From assembly GCA_907165135.1 (NCBI GenBank), contig OU015569.1, positions 3,348,001-3,412,000 on the forward strand: 64,000 nucleotides of DNA. The letters run 5' to 3'. Below, one piece after another: positions 47,435-58,937 of this stretch (position 1 is the stretch's first letter; each line of letters opens with the position of its first letter). A model generated the notes under the pieces. That model was not told the origin of the DNA, did no database searches, and was given only the letters and a program-made list of their open reading frames with translations. Position numbers and translations under genes: made by a program. The DNA comes from Oikopleura dioica (Eukaryota > Chordata > Appendicularia > Copelata > Oikopleuridae).

Positions 47435-48370
47435 TCAATAAAGATCGTACTTTACTAAGCCACTATTTCTTGCACAGTGGTAAGGATCAGGATGGCGGAA
47501 GCTTACGAATTTCCTCTCTTGAGAACACATCTTCAGATCGATGAATCTGATCGCTAAATGGTTGAGGTCGATTTCCGGCGCCATGAGACATAGATGTGCG
47601 AGTTTCTTAAAGTATTGAGGATGGAGAGCTTGAATCGCCGGGAGATCATCTTGACCGAGAATAAGGAGCGCCCAGTCCTTTCTCAATGTCCAAGTTGCAG
47701 CTTTTTCTGATATCTTTGGCAGTAGTTTTTGCACTTGCGCGAAATTGCGGCGATTAATGTTTACAAGGAGTTTTGGGTGAAGAGAGTCTACTAGCATCAG
47801 ATGAAAGGCGTCGCTCGTTGAGTTTTTGTTTTTGGTTTCTGCTCTCGCCATAAGAGTGAGTTCATCCGCGAGGAGCAGCTCCTCCGGAACGGAGTAGAGT
47901 ATTGTCCTGCTAAGTTTTAACTCTGCGTATTGGCCATGGTTGTCTGCGACTAGCGCGAAATCCTTTTTGCCCAACTTTTCTATCGCTTTGTCCAGTGTTT
48001 CCAACTCAGCTGGAATAAGACCATCGACTGAATAGACCACTCCTACTTCGCCAGATAGATTTTCAAGCTCTGCAGCATATGAAGAGTGCTCCAAAGAATA
48101 AATGAGCGTATCTCTTTGCGAGGTTAAATAAAAGGTCTGTTTTCCAAAGAAGAGTACAATCTAAATTTCAACCGCTTCCTTAGGTGCTCAGCTAAGTTGG
48201 AAATGTCATCTGTCTCGAATGTTTTGTTCTCGATCTCTGCGAGCCTGCTCTCTTCTGAACTAGTTCGCGTTGGAATCAATTCTTTGAGTTTTTACTTACA
48301 AATTTCTCAGCAGCCACAAAACTAGAGAAATATTTACTATCGGCAAAATCAGCGTTTTCAGCCCTCTCAT
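47435..48370 (-). CDS. Type II membrane protein of unknown family
   Basis: Exon 48300-48370 starts with a signal anchor (MRGLKTLILPIVNISLVLWL). It joins in phase to the long exon 47435-48259 (SEESRLAEIENKTFETDDIS..., later DTLIYSLEHSSYAAELENLS and VDSLHPKLLVNINRRNFAQV, ending NSGLVKYDLY). Near 48138-48143 the frame requires one extra base in an A run (GAAAAC). The rest is open and protein-like. The layout, a short cytoplasmic tail, anchor and luminal domain, resembles Golgi glycosyltransferases, but no motif was recognised. Its 3' end lies 66 bases from that of the convergent METTL24-like gene. Confidence 0.5.
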
Positions 48371-48509
48371 AATCTCGATTGGAAGAAATAAAAAATCAGG
48401 CTTGGTGTTCTATTTTTGCTAAATAGAGCGCAAATTTCGCCCCGGGCTAAGATCACCTTCAAAGGAGATATTTTTTTCTATGGCTATTCAAATATTCTTT
48501 ATTGTATTT

Positions 48510-49185
48510 AACGTTGAGGCGAGCGCTCGTGGTTTTATTTATTTTGGAGAATTTTAATTTATTTATGATGAAATTAAAAAACTTTTTGCAGCAGAAATTT
48601 CGACTTGTCGATTTTTTTAGCTCAGTAGAAAGAGCGAGAAATTCTGAGTTGAATCCACTTTCCCATGAGGAAAATTTTCTAGAGAATGACGTCACAAATG
48701 ACGTCATAAAGTACCAAAAACCGAAAACTTTGAGTCGGTTTTTGAAAGCCTTTCCGATGGATATTTCAAGTGTTCTATGGGTCAAATAGAAGCTTAGAAG
48801 AAAATGAAGGTCCATTTTAGATGATTTTCAGAAAATTTCAAAAAAAATTGGCTCTAGAATTTTTTGAAAAAAAATTTTTTTCTAAAATAAAAAATATCAA
48901 AAATGAACCTTAAATTTTTTATAAGCTTTCATTTGAGCTATTTCACGTCGAAAATAACAAACTGAAACGCATCTAAAAAGTGACTCAAAGTTTGCCCAAA
49001 ATGACCATTTTTGCGGTCTTCTCAGGTCCTCTGTGACGTCATCGTCTGGTATTTTTCGCTCAAATTTTGACAGATCGAATCAGAATTTTCCGGGCTTTCT
49101 TTAGAGCCCAAAAAATGAATGGGTCAATTTTTTTGCTGCAAAAAGTTTTTTAATTTCATCTATAAAAATCACGCGCTATTTTACG
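48510..49185. mobile_element. MITE-like element with terminal inverted repeats
   Basis: The left side contains GATGAAATTAAAAAACTTTT followed by TGCAGCA (48563-48590). Its reverse complement occurs at 49130-49160. The outer parts also mirror each other (GCGCTCGTGGTTTTAT and ATAAAAATCACGCGCT). No coding capacity for a transposase was seen. The exact ends were not determined. Confidence 0.5.
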
Positions 49186-49253
49186 TGTCTATCATTGATA
49201 AATTAGTATGGGAAAGTTTAGGAAGAGGGGGATGCATTTCTTTGTTCAAAATT

Positions 49254-49349
49254 ATGATTCGTATCCTGAAAGTTGTTTTCCTTTCTTTTGTGATTTTTAC
49301 AATCACGAGAGCTGAATTTACGGCGCAGGCGCAAGAAATGCCAAGTTAG
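49254..49349 (+). CDS. Possible 31-residue secreted peptide
   Basis: ATG to TAG encodes a hydrophobic signal-like segment (MIRILKVVFLSFVIFTITRA) followed by EFTAQAQEMPS. It may be a micropeptide, a first exon of a gene not resolved here, or chance. It lies just after the MITE-like element and before the macroglobulin gene. Confidence 0.3.
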   Translation: MIRILKVVFLSFVIFTITRAEFTAQAQEMPS

Positions 49350-49960
49350 AAATTATCAGAGAACCAAACCGGAAGTTAAATAATGTGAATATAATGCTGA
49401 TCAGAAAAATTGAGAAAGTACCTAAATCCTAATGCCTCATCGATAATCCACACTGGTAGATTCTCAAATGGATTTGAAGCTTCATTTTTGCTTGTATTGA
49501 CAAATCAACAAAGAAGTTGATGATTGCTAAAATGCAAATAAATAGCACGACTCCTTTTAAAAGAAGTTGCAGTACTTACTCCGCACATTCATCCTTTTTG
49601 AAATAGAGACGACACCGAGAATTTCCCAGAAGCCCTAGGGGTATAAAAAATTATTGACAATTGATACAATTATCCGAGTTTAAGTTCTAGTGAGTAAAAT
49701 AACCCCGCGAGGCGGACTTGTAATTGAAGCTTGACTTCCTTCCCGTTTATTTCGCTCTTGATCGAGCCGACGTACTTTTTTGCAGCAAGTTGAAACCGCG
49801 TGGTCACAGCTTCTACGAACGGGCGCACACTAATCAATTCTGCGTCAACGGTCTCCTCGGGCCTGCCCCAAAAAAAAGCCCTTTCATTCGACTCAAGGCT
49901 TATTTTCGCAAATCACGGAAAATATTTTTTTTCATTCAGAGAGAAATCGGGTCGTTGAAA

Positions 49961-52900
49961 ATGTGGGCGACCGCCTTAATATTTCTGGGCAGTGTGCATG
50001 GATATTACGGCGAATCGAGTATTAGAGCAAAAGCCTTCTTTAGAAAGAATGTTTTCGAGGGCGAAGATCTCAAGGAATGTTATTTAAAATTTAAAAATGG
50101 ATAGCCTTATCAACTGTACTTTTTTTACATAAATTTATTGTTTTGACAGGTGGTTGAATAGCATTGAACAGATTTCGATCCATAAACTCGGCTGGGACTC
50201 ATCCAAAACATCGAATTTGACTGTCTCGATCGCATTTTGCCGAGGCTGGCCAACGCCACCGCCACTTATGGAAGAAAAAATCACATTTCTACAGAACAGT
50301 GAAACCATGCTCATCGAGAAAACGTTCAATATTTATCAAGGCATTCTTGCCGCAAGAGACGATGATTACTCTGACCCATGTGTTAAATTGGTGTTGGAAT
50401 CTGAAGACGAGGAAGAAGACGACGACGCTTTGAGTTACTACGGGAGAAACGACGGAACTCTTTCGTCGGAAGAAACCTTCGAAATCAAAAAAAGGAGTCG
50501 CATTTTAGTACAGTCTGATAAGGCCAAATACAAGCCAGGGAACACCGTTCAGTTTCGTGTAATCGCAGTCGATGAAGAACTTCGAGCGCTTGATGCCAAA
50601 ATTACTTACGACATAATTTCACCTTCCAATAACAAAATGGCTTCCGTAACAAAACAGAACAACAAGAAAGTGGTTCAAGGATCATTCCAGCTCGACAAAT
50701 TCGCTGAACAGGGAACTTGGGAAGTCAAGATACAGTCGACAGCTATCGATTATGGCGAAGACCACGAGGAGACTTATACATTTGAGGTTGAAGAATATGT
50801 CCTCCCCAAATTCGAAGTCAACATCGTGAGCGAGGGTTATGTCATTGAAGGCGAAGACTTTCCCTTTGTTGTCGAAGCAGAGTACACATTTGGACAGCCG
50901 GTGCCAGGCGATGCCAAAATTGAAGTGACTGAAGTCGCATGCAACACCTGGTACTACCGCGACCCCTGTGATGACTTCGAGAACTGTTCCGAAAAGCGGC
51001 TCGACAAGTCCGTCACAAATTCAGACGGCAGTATTGGCGAGACTCTGAAATATGATGACTGGAAGGGACTCTTTGGCGAGTCTAACTACTACTGCGACAA
51101 ACAGTTCAAGATTCAGGTTTCCTGGGAAGACACCGCGTCGGGAGAAACAATCGACTTCTCCAAGATTATCAAAGTCGAAACTGAGCGTTACCAAATCGAT
51201 ATGCTCTATGAGCCGCAAGTTTATAAGAAGAAGACCGGCCTCAACTACATCGGACAAGTGAAAATGATCGATGGCAGCACCTTGGATAAAGAAGGAGAAG
51301 TGCAAATAACAGTCACATCTCAAAAATATAACTATGACAAGCGCGAATATGAGACAACTACGACTAACGATGCGATCCAACTCAGATTCGAAGATGGAGG
51401 TATTTTTCAGTATAAAATTCCGGAAGAACAATTTGAAATGCTTCTGGATCCAGAAACTAGAAGAGGTTGGAGTGTGAGTTTCGACATGTCCTTTGAGGGC
51501 GTCAAGAAATCGCAGAGCGTTTCAATTCCTGAATCAAACTATGAGCTTGAACTTGAATCTGATGCCGACGGAAAACTAACTCCCGGAACATCCATTGACT
51601 TACGAATAAGGTAATAGTCTTTCTTTATTCATTTTTGACGGTATTCCCTATTCTTAACTCATTACAAAGAGCCGATGTCGACGGTCCTGTTCTTCTTTTT
51701 GTGACAAGCAACGGAAAAGTTCTTGCCGAATATAAAGTCGAAGCGATTCAAAATGTGGAAGTTGTCCAATCGGTCGACATTACTGCTTCCATGATTCCCG
51801 AAGTGAAATTCCTTGTTGTTAGCGGAGCGGCACGTGATAACACGGACTGGGCTGCTGACAGCATCAGCTACTTTGTAGAGACAAATTTTGACAATGAAGT
51901 AGAACTCGCGGCGCCGGAAAAAGGAGAGCTCGGTGAAAACATCGAGATTGGTATTACTGCAGCTGAAAATTCGCCAGTTTATCTTCTTGGTGTTGATAAG
52001 AGCGTTCTCTTACTCAAGGTTAGAAAACCGGACCAAAGATTTTTTGTTCATGAAAAACTTCAGAGTGGAAACGATATTGGAGAAAAACGAGTTTTGGAAG
52101 CTAAACAAGGAGGCCCCGACGAAGAGCATGGCTGGCGACCTTGGCCAATTTGGGGTGGTTGTGGAATCTGGTTTCCTTGGGGTTATGGCTCAAGCGCAGA
52201 GCAAAAGATTGAAGACGCCGGCATGGCCACAATGAAACTCGGAACGGGCTACTATTTGATTTTACTTAGAGTATTCACATCCAATAACTGACTAACAGTT
52301 TAACGTTTTCAGCAATTTTGCTTTAGCAAGCGAGTCGGCACAACTCACTTTTACGTTTAAACTTATCATACTCACACGTTTTAATGCACGAATTTTTTTA
52401 TTTGCGTATCCATGAAATAGGAGAAAACCAATACATGTTCGAGGTCATGTACATGGAGGAACTTAGTGCTAGTAGTGCAGCTTCATACGATATGGCATTT
52501 GGGAATGTAGAAGCGGTCGCTGATGTTTCCGATGCTAAGGTAAAAAAGAAAATTTTGTAGAAAAATGAAATCGCGTAATAGGGGAAAAAATACTTTTTTT
52601 TTCAGATTTTTTATTGAACCTTTTTTTACGACGATATGGATATGATCACTTTTTGCCCCTAATAAGTTCCTAAAAGTAGAAGAAGAATGTACTATGCGAA
52701 ACATTCTCCGATGATGATGAGCAGACCTAGGGTAGCAATGAATATGCGGCCTAACTCGGTATTGAAGATTTTGAAACGATGATTTAATCAGTAATTTACT
52801 TATTTTGATTAAAAATGATTTTCACGTGATTTCGGGAAACACATTTCGGCGAAAGATGCAATATTGGTCCATTCAGTACGGTCTAAACGTTTGTGGGTAG

Positions 52901-55900
52901 AACTTTTACCGTAATTCTCTTTGATTTTACCTACTGTTACAGTATTAACTGTAGCCAAAACAACAATCAATACAACAAGCAATAACTAACGATATCTTAC
53001 TGTTTCATTTTTTTTTGTAGTTTTTTAGACTTTAGTTAGCGAATAGGAACAACTCACTAAATTAACCTTGCTAACACGTTTTATTGCACGAGTTTTTGAT
53101 TTGCGTATCCACGAAATAGGAGAAAACCGATACATTGTCGAGGTCATGTATGAGAGACCAGTTAGTGAAAGCTTTGCTGCAGCATCAGACGACACAGCTT
53201 TTGAGAATGTAGAAACTGATAAGGTAAAATGGAAATATCCTAGAAAAATGAAATCAATTGGATAAATTAAACGATTTTAAAAGACATAATGACCTGAAAA
53301 AGTCAAAGAAAACCACGCCAAATGGGGAAAAATTATCATAACGTAATCTAGCCTGAAATTAGAAAAAAGGAAAAAAATAGAATTCATGTATAGGTACCTA
53401 AGTCTAGGTAGAAGTATGAATTCAAGTCCCATGAGCTATGAGATGAGCTATGGGGATTATAGCTGGGAAGAAGTAAGTTTCCATCAGGTGTCTGAAAATG
53501 GTTTTCCCATTAGCGGTGTTTCATAATTCAGAAAAAGGTGCTGTGAATTAAACGTGGAAAGTTTTTTTTTGAATCCTGAGAAAGTTCTCTGAGAGGGCCG
53601 ACTCTAGCCTTGACTCTAGCCTGAAAACAGAAAAGAGGGAATTTTTACTAGGCATGCCCTTATTCTTATCGAATAGTGCTTCTATGGATGGGGGATGGAA
53701 GGGCATGGGGCGTATAATTGGCGGCGCATCTGCGCGTGTAAGTTTTCTTCGCGGTGTCTGAAAATTGGTGTGCAAAAAAAGAATAGCGTGTGTTATATAT
53801 TTTTATCGAATTACAAATGACGATTTAAAACGGTTTAAATATCAATAAATCAATTTTTTGGTGCTTACAAATGCTAAAGCCTAAATAAGATAATGCCCCG
53901 ATGATAATGTACAAAGAGATGTCATACGGTCCGGTTTATGCCGAAATGGTAACTTTCACAAAAATGTGTTGTTTGTGATTGTTTTGCTTGATTCTCATGA
54001 TCATCTACTATCTCATCATTCATGTTACGAATATTCATTTCATTTGACCGGTGTTTACTTGTGGTGTGATTACCTACTTATCGAAAACAAAGATTTAACA
54101 AATGTTTAAGATGCCTGCGCCCGGTGGATCAAGCGCTCCGGAACCAGAAACGAGAAAGAAATTCCCAGAAACCTGGATTTGGTCTTCCGTTGAAACAGAC
54201 GAAAGTGGAAAAGCTTCAGTTATGAGTTAAAAAGCAGTCTTCGAGACTCGAAATCTTATTTCGAGTTTGTCCTAATTACAAGTTGATAACTTTTTAAAAG
54301 TGAATGTCGAAGTTCCGGACACGATCACTTCATGGATAGTGACTGGATTTTCATTGTCTGGCGAAAAGGGCCTCGGGTATCAAAAGGAGCCTTCGAAAAT
54401 TGTTGCCTTCAGAGATTTTTTCGTCAAACTTGAACTGCCCTATTCAATCAAGCAAAACGAAATGTTCCTTGTCAAGGCCGTTGTCTTCAATTACCTTGGA
54501 CAGGAAGTGGAAGCCGATGTCACTCTTGACCTTGCCCCCGGAATGGATCTGCTTGCTGATGAACTAACTAAACGAGTTTCTATCAAGGCACAAAACAGAT
54601 CTCCAGTCGGCTGGCCGATCATCGTAGATTCTAGCGGTGTCGTCCCAATCAAAGTCAAAGCAGTGGTCGTTGGAAACCTCGCGGGTGATGCTCTAGAAAG
54701 ACCTCTGATTGTCAAGCCAGAGGGAATTCCTCGAACAAAAGCCTTCAATCTTCTCCTCAAAGACGACGATGCTGATGATATTGAAGTTGATTTTCCACCA
54801 AACGTTGTCGCTGACTCCGAGCGAGTGGAAATGCGTATCTTTGGAGACATTCTTTCCAACACCTTGCAAAACATTGACGGTCTGTTGAAGATGCCATACG
54901 GTTGTGGAGAACAGAACATGATTAACTTCGCCCCTGCGGTATTTATCTACGATTATTTGGAGAAAAAGATGGAACTTACTGAAGAGATAGAAGAGAAGGC
55001 TTCGCGCATCATTCAATCTGGCTACCAACGCGAGATGACCTACGAACACAGCGACGGTGGTTTTTCAGCTTTTGGCGAGAACTCATACTCAAAATCAAAG
55101 GCAGCCACGCTTTTGACCGCCTTCGTTGTCAAATGCTTTAGAGCGGCTGAGAAGTTATCTAAAAAATTCATCCCAGATGGAGTAGTCGAAAAGCAGTTAG
55201 ATTTCTTGGTCACAAGATTCAACACGGAAACAGGTCAATTTGAGGAAGACGGTAAAGTCTTCTCTAGCTACATCAAGGGTGCTCTGGATGCTGATGGAGA
55301 CAGCGCAATCACAGCATATACCCTCATTCCCTTTATTGAAGGCGGAATTCTTCCTAAATACAGTGATTTGGTAGACAAGGCACTTGACACTCTGGAAGCC
55401 GCCATTCCAACGAGTACAAATCATCACACTCTTTCGTTGATTGCTTATAACTTATTCCTTGCTGGAAGAGAAAGCGCCAGTGCAGCGATGGCTAAGTTGG
55501 AGACTTTTGCTAAGAACGAACCAGGCAGTACTTATTGGACAACTGAATCACGCTACTCCGGAGAAGAGCCATCCGTTGAAATTTCAAGTTATGCATTGAT
55601 GAGTTATGCAAGCGGCGATGAAGACTTTTTACCGGTTTTCCGGGGAATCATGTCTCAACTCTCAGAAACCGGTGGTTTTAAATCCACTCAAGATACCGTT
55701 ATTGGTCTCCAGGCTATCAGTGACCGCGCAAGCTTCTTCGTCAGTCCAGAAGACAATCTATCGATCGGAGCAATGCTCGACTCTGAGACTGATCTGTTCA
55801 GCTGGGTACCTGACGCACTCACTCCTGCAAATTCACAAGTGGTGCAGATCAAAAACGTTGAGCTCAGCGGGGAAGGACTTTTTGGAATCACGTCTTCTGG

Positions 55901-57245
55901 CAAAGGAACTGCCATGATTCAAGTTATCATTCATTACAACACCAAAGACACGTCAAACGATCCCTTCGACGTCGACTTCTTTTTCACAGAAATACCGGAT
56001 AAGCGAAAACGAAAGCGACGAAGTGCAGATATACCAGATTCCGACTTCTGCATCCAAGTTACAACAAAAGCGACAGATGTAAGTGATTGATATTTTTTGG
56101 CGATTAAAATGCTTTTGATTTCAATATCATATTTTTTCAAGAACGAACAATACCGCGTCCCCGACGGAATGAGTTTGGTCACAATAGAGCATCCATCTGG
56201 CTTCGCGCATTTGTCGGTAGAAGCAACTGACGGCTCGGATGAGCCAGAAAAAGTGGAAATTAATGCCGATCGAACTGTTCTCTACTACAACGATCTTGCG
56301 AATGCTGTCGGCGCTTCCGTTTGCCTCACAAAGATTCAGCCTGTCGAAAACCCCAAACCAGTGTACATTTCAGTCCAAGACTACTACAACCCTGACGCCG
56401 AAACAACAACTGAAGTTGTCCTGCGTGACCTTCAAAAAGTAATCTAGAATAAGAAAGCTCCACTCATGATCATTTAGGAAACTCCCCTATGCGACCTCTG
56501 TGGCGACTTCTGCGCCCTTGACTTTTGCGTTTCTGAACCTGCACCTGGTGGATCTCAGAGCTTTGGTAATATGAATATGCCTTTATTCGCGTTGGTGATT
56601 ATCTATAATTTCTGCTGATTGTGGACAGATTTTCTTTTGTCTTATTTATTTTTACTTACTTTCTTGTAAATCCCCTGTTTTCTTATTTTTCCACATTTTT
56701 TTACTGTACATATGAATCATATGATATGATCCACCGAGCTATTCCAAGAAGGTATTTTAGATATGCCGTAGATAATATGTGTTAGTTTTCTTTAAAATAA
56801 CTAATATAGAAACGAGTTAACCCGTATTTGAAAAAAGAGCAATCAAACTAGATGCATGTTTCACATTTGAAATATGAATGCAGATTTCTTGACACGAATT
56901 GACGATGTTATTTTGTAGTATCCACTCTTATCATTATTTCAGTTCAACCTCCTTTGCCGCCCCTCCCTTCTGAAATCGACAGTGGATGGATCAAGCCACC
57001 AAGTTTTATCCAGCTTCCGGAAGATCTGACGATCGTAATGTACCATTAAAAACCACATAAATCATCATACATTTCAGATCCGTGATGCGAACAATTGGAA
57101 CACTGACAAGTTTGCTGATTATGTTGTTAAGCTACGCAAGCGCATTCTCAAGCGTTCTCCCCATAGTTATTCAAGAAGTGTCATTAGAGAGTTGGAGGAA
57201 CATCTCAACATGTTCAAAATCATCCTCGACAAGATGCTCAATTAG
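49961..57245 (+). CDS. Thioester-containing alpha-2-macroglobulin family protein
   Basis: Main exons: 49961 to about 50101 (signal peptide MWATALIFLGSVHG), 50150-51611, 51670 to about 52241, a cassette region (52421-53948), 54111-54225, 54301-56078, 56142-56438, 56478-56565, 56943-57034 and 57078-57245. Family landmarks in order: macroglobulin domains (YVLPKFEVNI; the family has EYVLPKFEV), LLGVDKSVLLLK before the bait region, RKKFPETWIW after it, the thioester MPYGCGEQNM (CGEQ), an all-helical thioester domain, and a receptor-binding domain (YRVPDGMSLVTIEHPSGF). Such proteins trap proteases or tag microbes covalently after cleavage of the bait region. A Cys-rich stretch (CDLCGDFCALDFC) and a basic helical tail follow the receptor-binding domain, which is unusual for the family. 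The junction between exons 1 and 2 has no clean GT donor. Confidence 0.9.
52421..53948 (+). other. Six alternative bait-region cassette exons of the macroglobulin gene
   Basis: Candidate exons: c1 52421-52539 (ENQYMFEVMYMEELS...), c2 52667-52758 (RMYYAKHSPMMMSRPR), c3 53120-53223 (ENRYIVEVMYERPVSESF), c4 53408-53472 (MNSSPMSYEMSYGDYSWEE), c5 53652-53737 (MPLFLSNSASMDGGWKGMG), c6 53890-53948 (NAPMIMYKEMSYGPVYAEM). Their lengths are 119, 92, 104, 65, 86 and 59, all 2 modulo 3. Each starts in phase 1 and ends in phase 0, and the next constitutive exon (54111) starts in phase 0. Two cassettes in tandem would therefore break the frame. c1 and c3 are clear paralogues, including flanking intron sequence; c4 and c6 share MSYG. 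The upstream exon must end in phase 1; the only fitting border seen is a GA donor at 52242. Confidence 0.6.
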
Positions 57246-57528
57246 ACGTTTTCGAAACGATTACAAGCTTCCTATCCCAACTTACTGAAAAAAAAAACTT
57301 CCATTCAGTAAAATTCAAATAAACAACAGTTCAAATAAAATCGAGAAGTAATAAGTATTGAAAAACAATGCATAAACAGCACTGCAAGCAATTTGAACAA
57401 GTTACGTAAAAGGACTAATCCCAAACAAGAAAGATCAATATTTACGAAAAACGCCAAAATTCAAATAAATCCGGAGCAGAGTTCATCTCAAACATTTTTT
57501 ACTCGGAGAAATTTAGAGACCGCAGGAA

Positions 57529-58567
57529 ATGCTATCCAGAATCGCATTAAGATCTTTTCGACCAATCGTCCGTTTTTCCTCCGATTTTCCAAAAGAAGAG
57601 CAGCCCCTTATTGTCGAGCGCCTTCAGGGTGACGATGAAGGTACGAATGTAATTTTTGCAGGGAATAAAAAGTTCAGGCATTGTCGTGTGGGCTTTGAAC
57701 AGGCCAAAGTCTAAAAATGCATTTTCCCGACAACTTTCTGCAGAACTCGCTCAGGTACCAATGATCTCGAAGGCCAATTCACTAAGTATCAGGCTTTTGA
57801 AGAAGTGAGATTCGACAAAAACGTCCGTTGTCTGATTGTTCGATCCACTACTCCAGGCATCTTTTGCGCTGGGGCCGATCTCAAAGAACGACGCTACATT
57901 CCAGAAGAAGAAGTCGGCGCCTTCGTCGCTAGAGGCCGAAAGTTTTTCCGCGACTTTCAGGAAATGCCTATCCCTACTATTGCAGCGTTAGGTACTACTA
58001 TTGTAGCGAGATAGAAATTCAAATTTACATGCTTGATAAAGACGGCTTCGCTCTTGGAGGTGGACTTGAGTGGGCAATGGGCCACGATCTGCGCACTTCT
58101 TCGGACGAGGCGAAGATGGGAGTCACCGAGACAAAGCTCGCCATCATCCCTGGCGGCGGCGGTACTCAAAACTTGACCCGCCTCGTCGGCGTCGGCAAAG
58201 CTAAAGAACTCGCCTTCACCGCCAGAATGATCAACGGCAAAGAGGCTGAAAGAATCGGACTTGTCAATAAGTCCGTTCCTCAAAATGAGACCGGTGATGC
58301 TGCTTATCAAGCAGCCCTCGAATTGGCTCGCGAGATTAAACCAAACGGTCCAATTGCACTCCGTATGGCCAAGACGGCGATCAACTACGGCTCCGAAGTC
58401 GACTTGAGCACGGCGCTGGCGATCGAGCAAATGTGCTACGCTCAGGTATCACTTTCTGGCGGAGCTTTCTTTACAGAGCTATTCTCTAGGTTATCCCCAC
58501 CGAAGATAGAATGGAAGGACTCATGGCGTTTATGCAGAAGCGAAAGCCTGAATACACCGGAAACTAA
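57529..58567 (+). CDS. AUH-type enoyl-CoA hydratase (methylglutaconyl-CoA hydratase), mitochondrial
   Basis: Five exons, 57529-57640, 57678-57754, 57793-57991, 58042-58445 and 58490-58567, give 289 residues. The N-terminus ([18 protein letters not shown]) is a typical mitochondrial targeting peptide. Crotonase landmarks: [27 protein letters not shown] (oxyanion hole), [20 protein letters not shown], and [20 protein letters not shown] (AUH and relatives: ETxLAIIPGxGGTQ). AUH hydrates 3-methylglutaconyl-CoA in leucine breakdown and can bind AU-rich RNA. The C-terminus ([13 protein letters not shown]) also fits the family (FxEKRxPxFxG). Assignment to AUH rather than the related ECHDC2 rests on similarity by eye. 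Confidence 0.88.
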
Positions 58568-58937
58568 TGAGGAATGCTATTAGCATTAAATTAAATTGAA
58601 ACAAATTAACGAATTGCTAATAAATTACTATCAATAAGCTATTGACTCTTTCTTCAATCGAGTGACTGTTGTTCGGGTTCGCAGAAAGCCTTACAATTAG
58701 TATTATTTAATAAACAATTTAACAATAATATACCGGTAATAACCGAATTTTTAGCACGACAGCCCATTTTGTTTGCCATTTTCTCAAGAACGCTTTTCTA
58801 ATTGTTAGGAATTTTCTATTTGCAACGAAAAATAGGTGTTTTTCATGGCCATCTGCATCGGGTCGAAGCCTTTTCTCCGTTTCAAAAATCAAATCAGACC
58901 TAAGGTCTCGATTAAAAAAAAACTAATTTTCGTAAAA
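58568..58937. other. Intergenic stretch
   Basis: AT-rich flank between two plus-strand genes. No exon was recognised. Confidence 0.5.

Noticed and set aside
54491-55049. Long minus-strand ORFs over the macroglobulin thioester region
   Set aside because: They are shadows of the plus-strand exon, which has clear family motifs.
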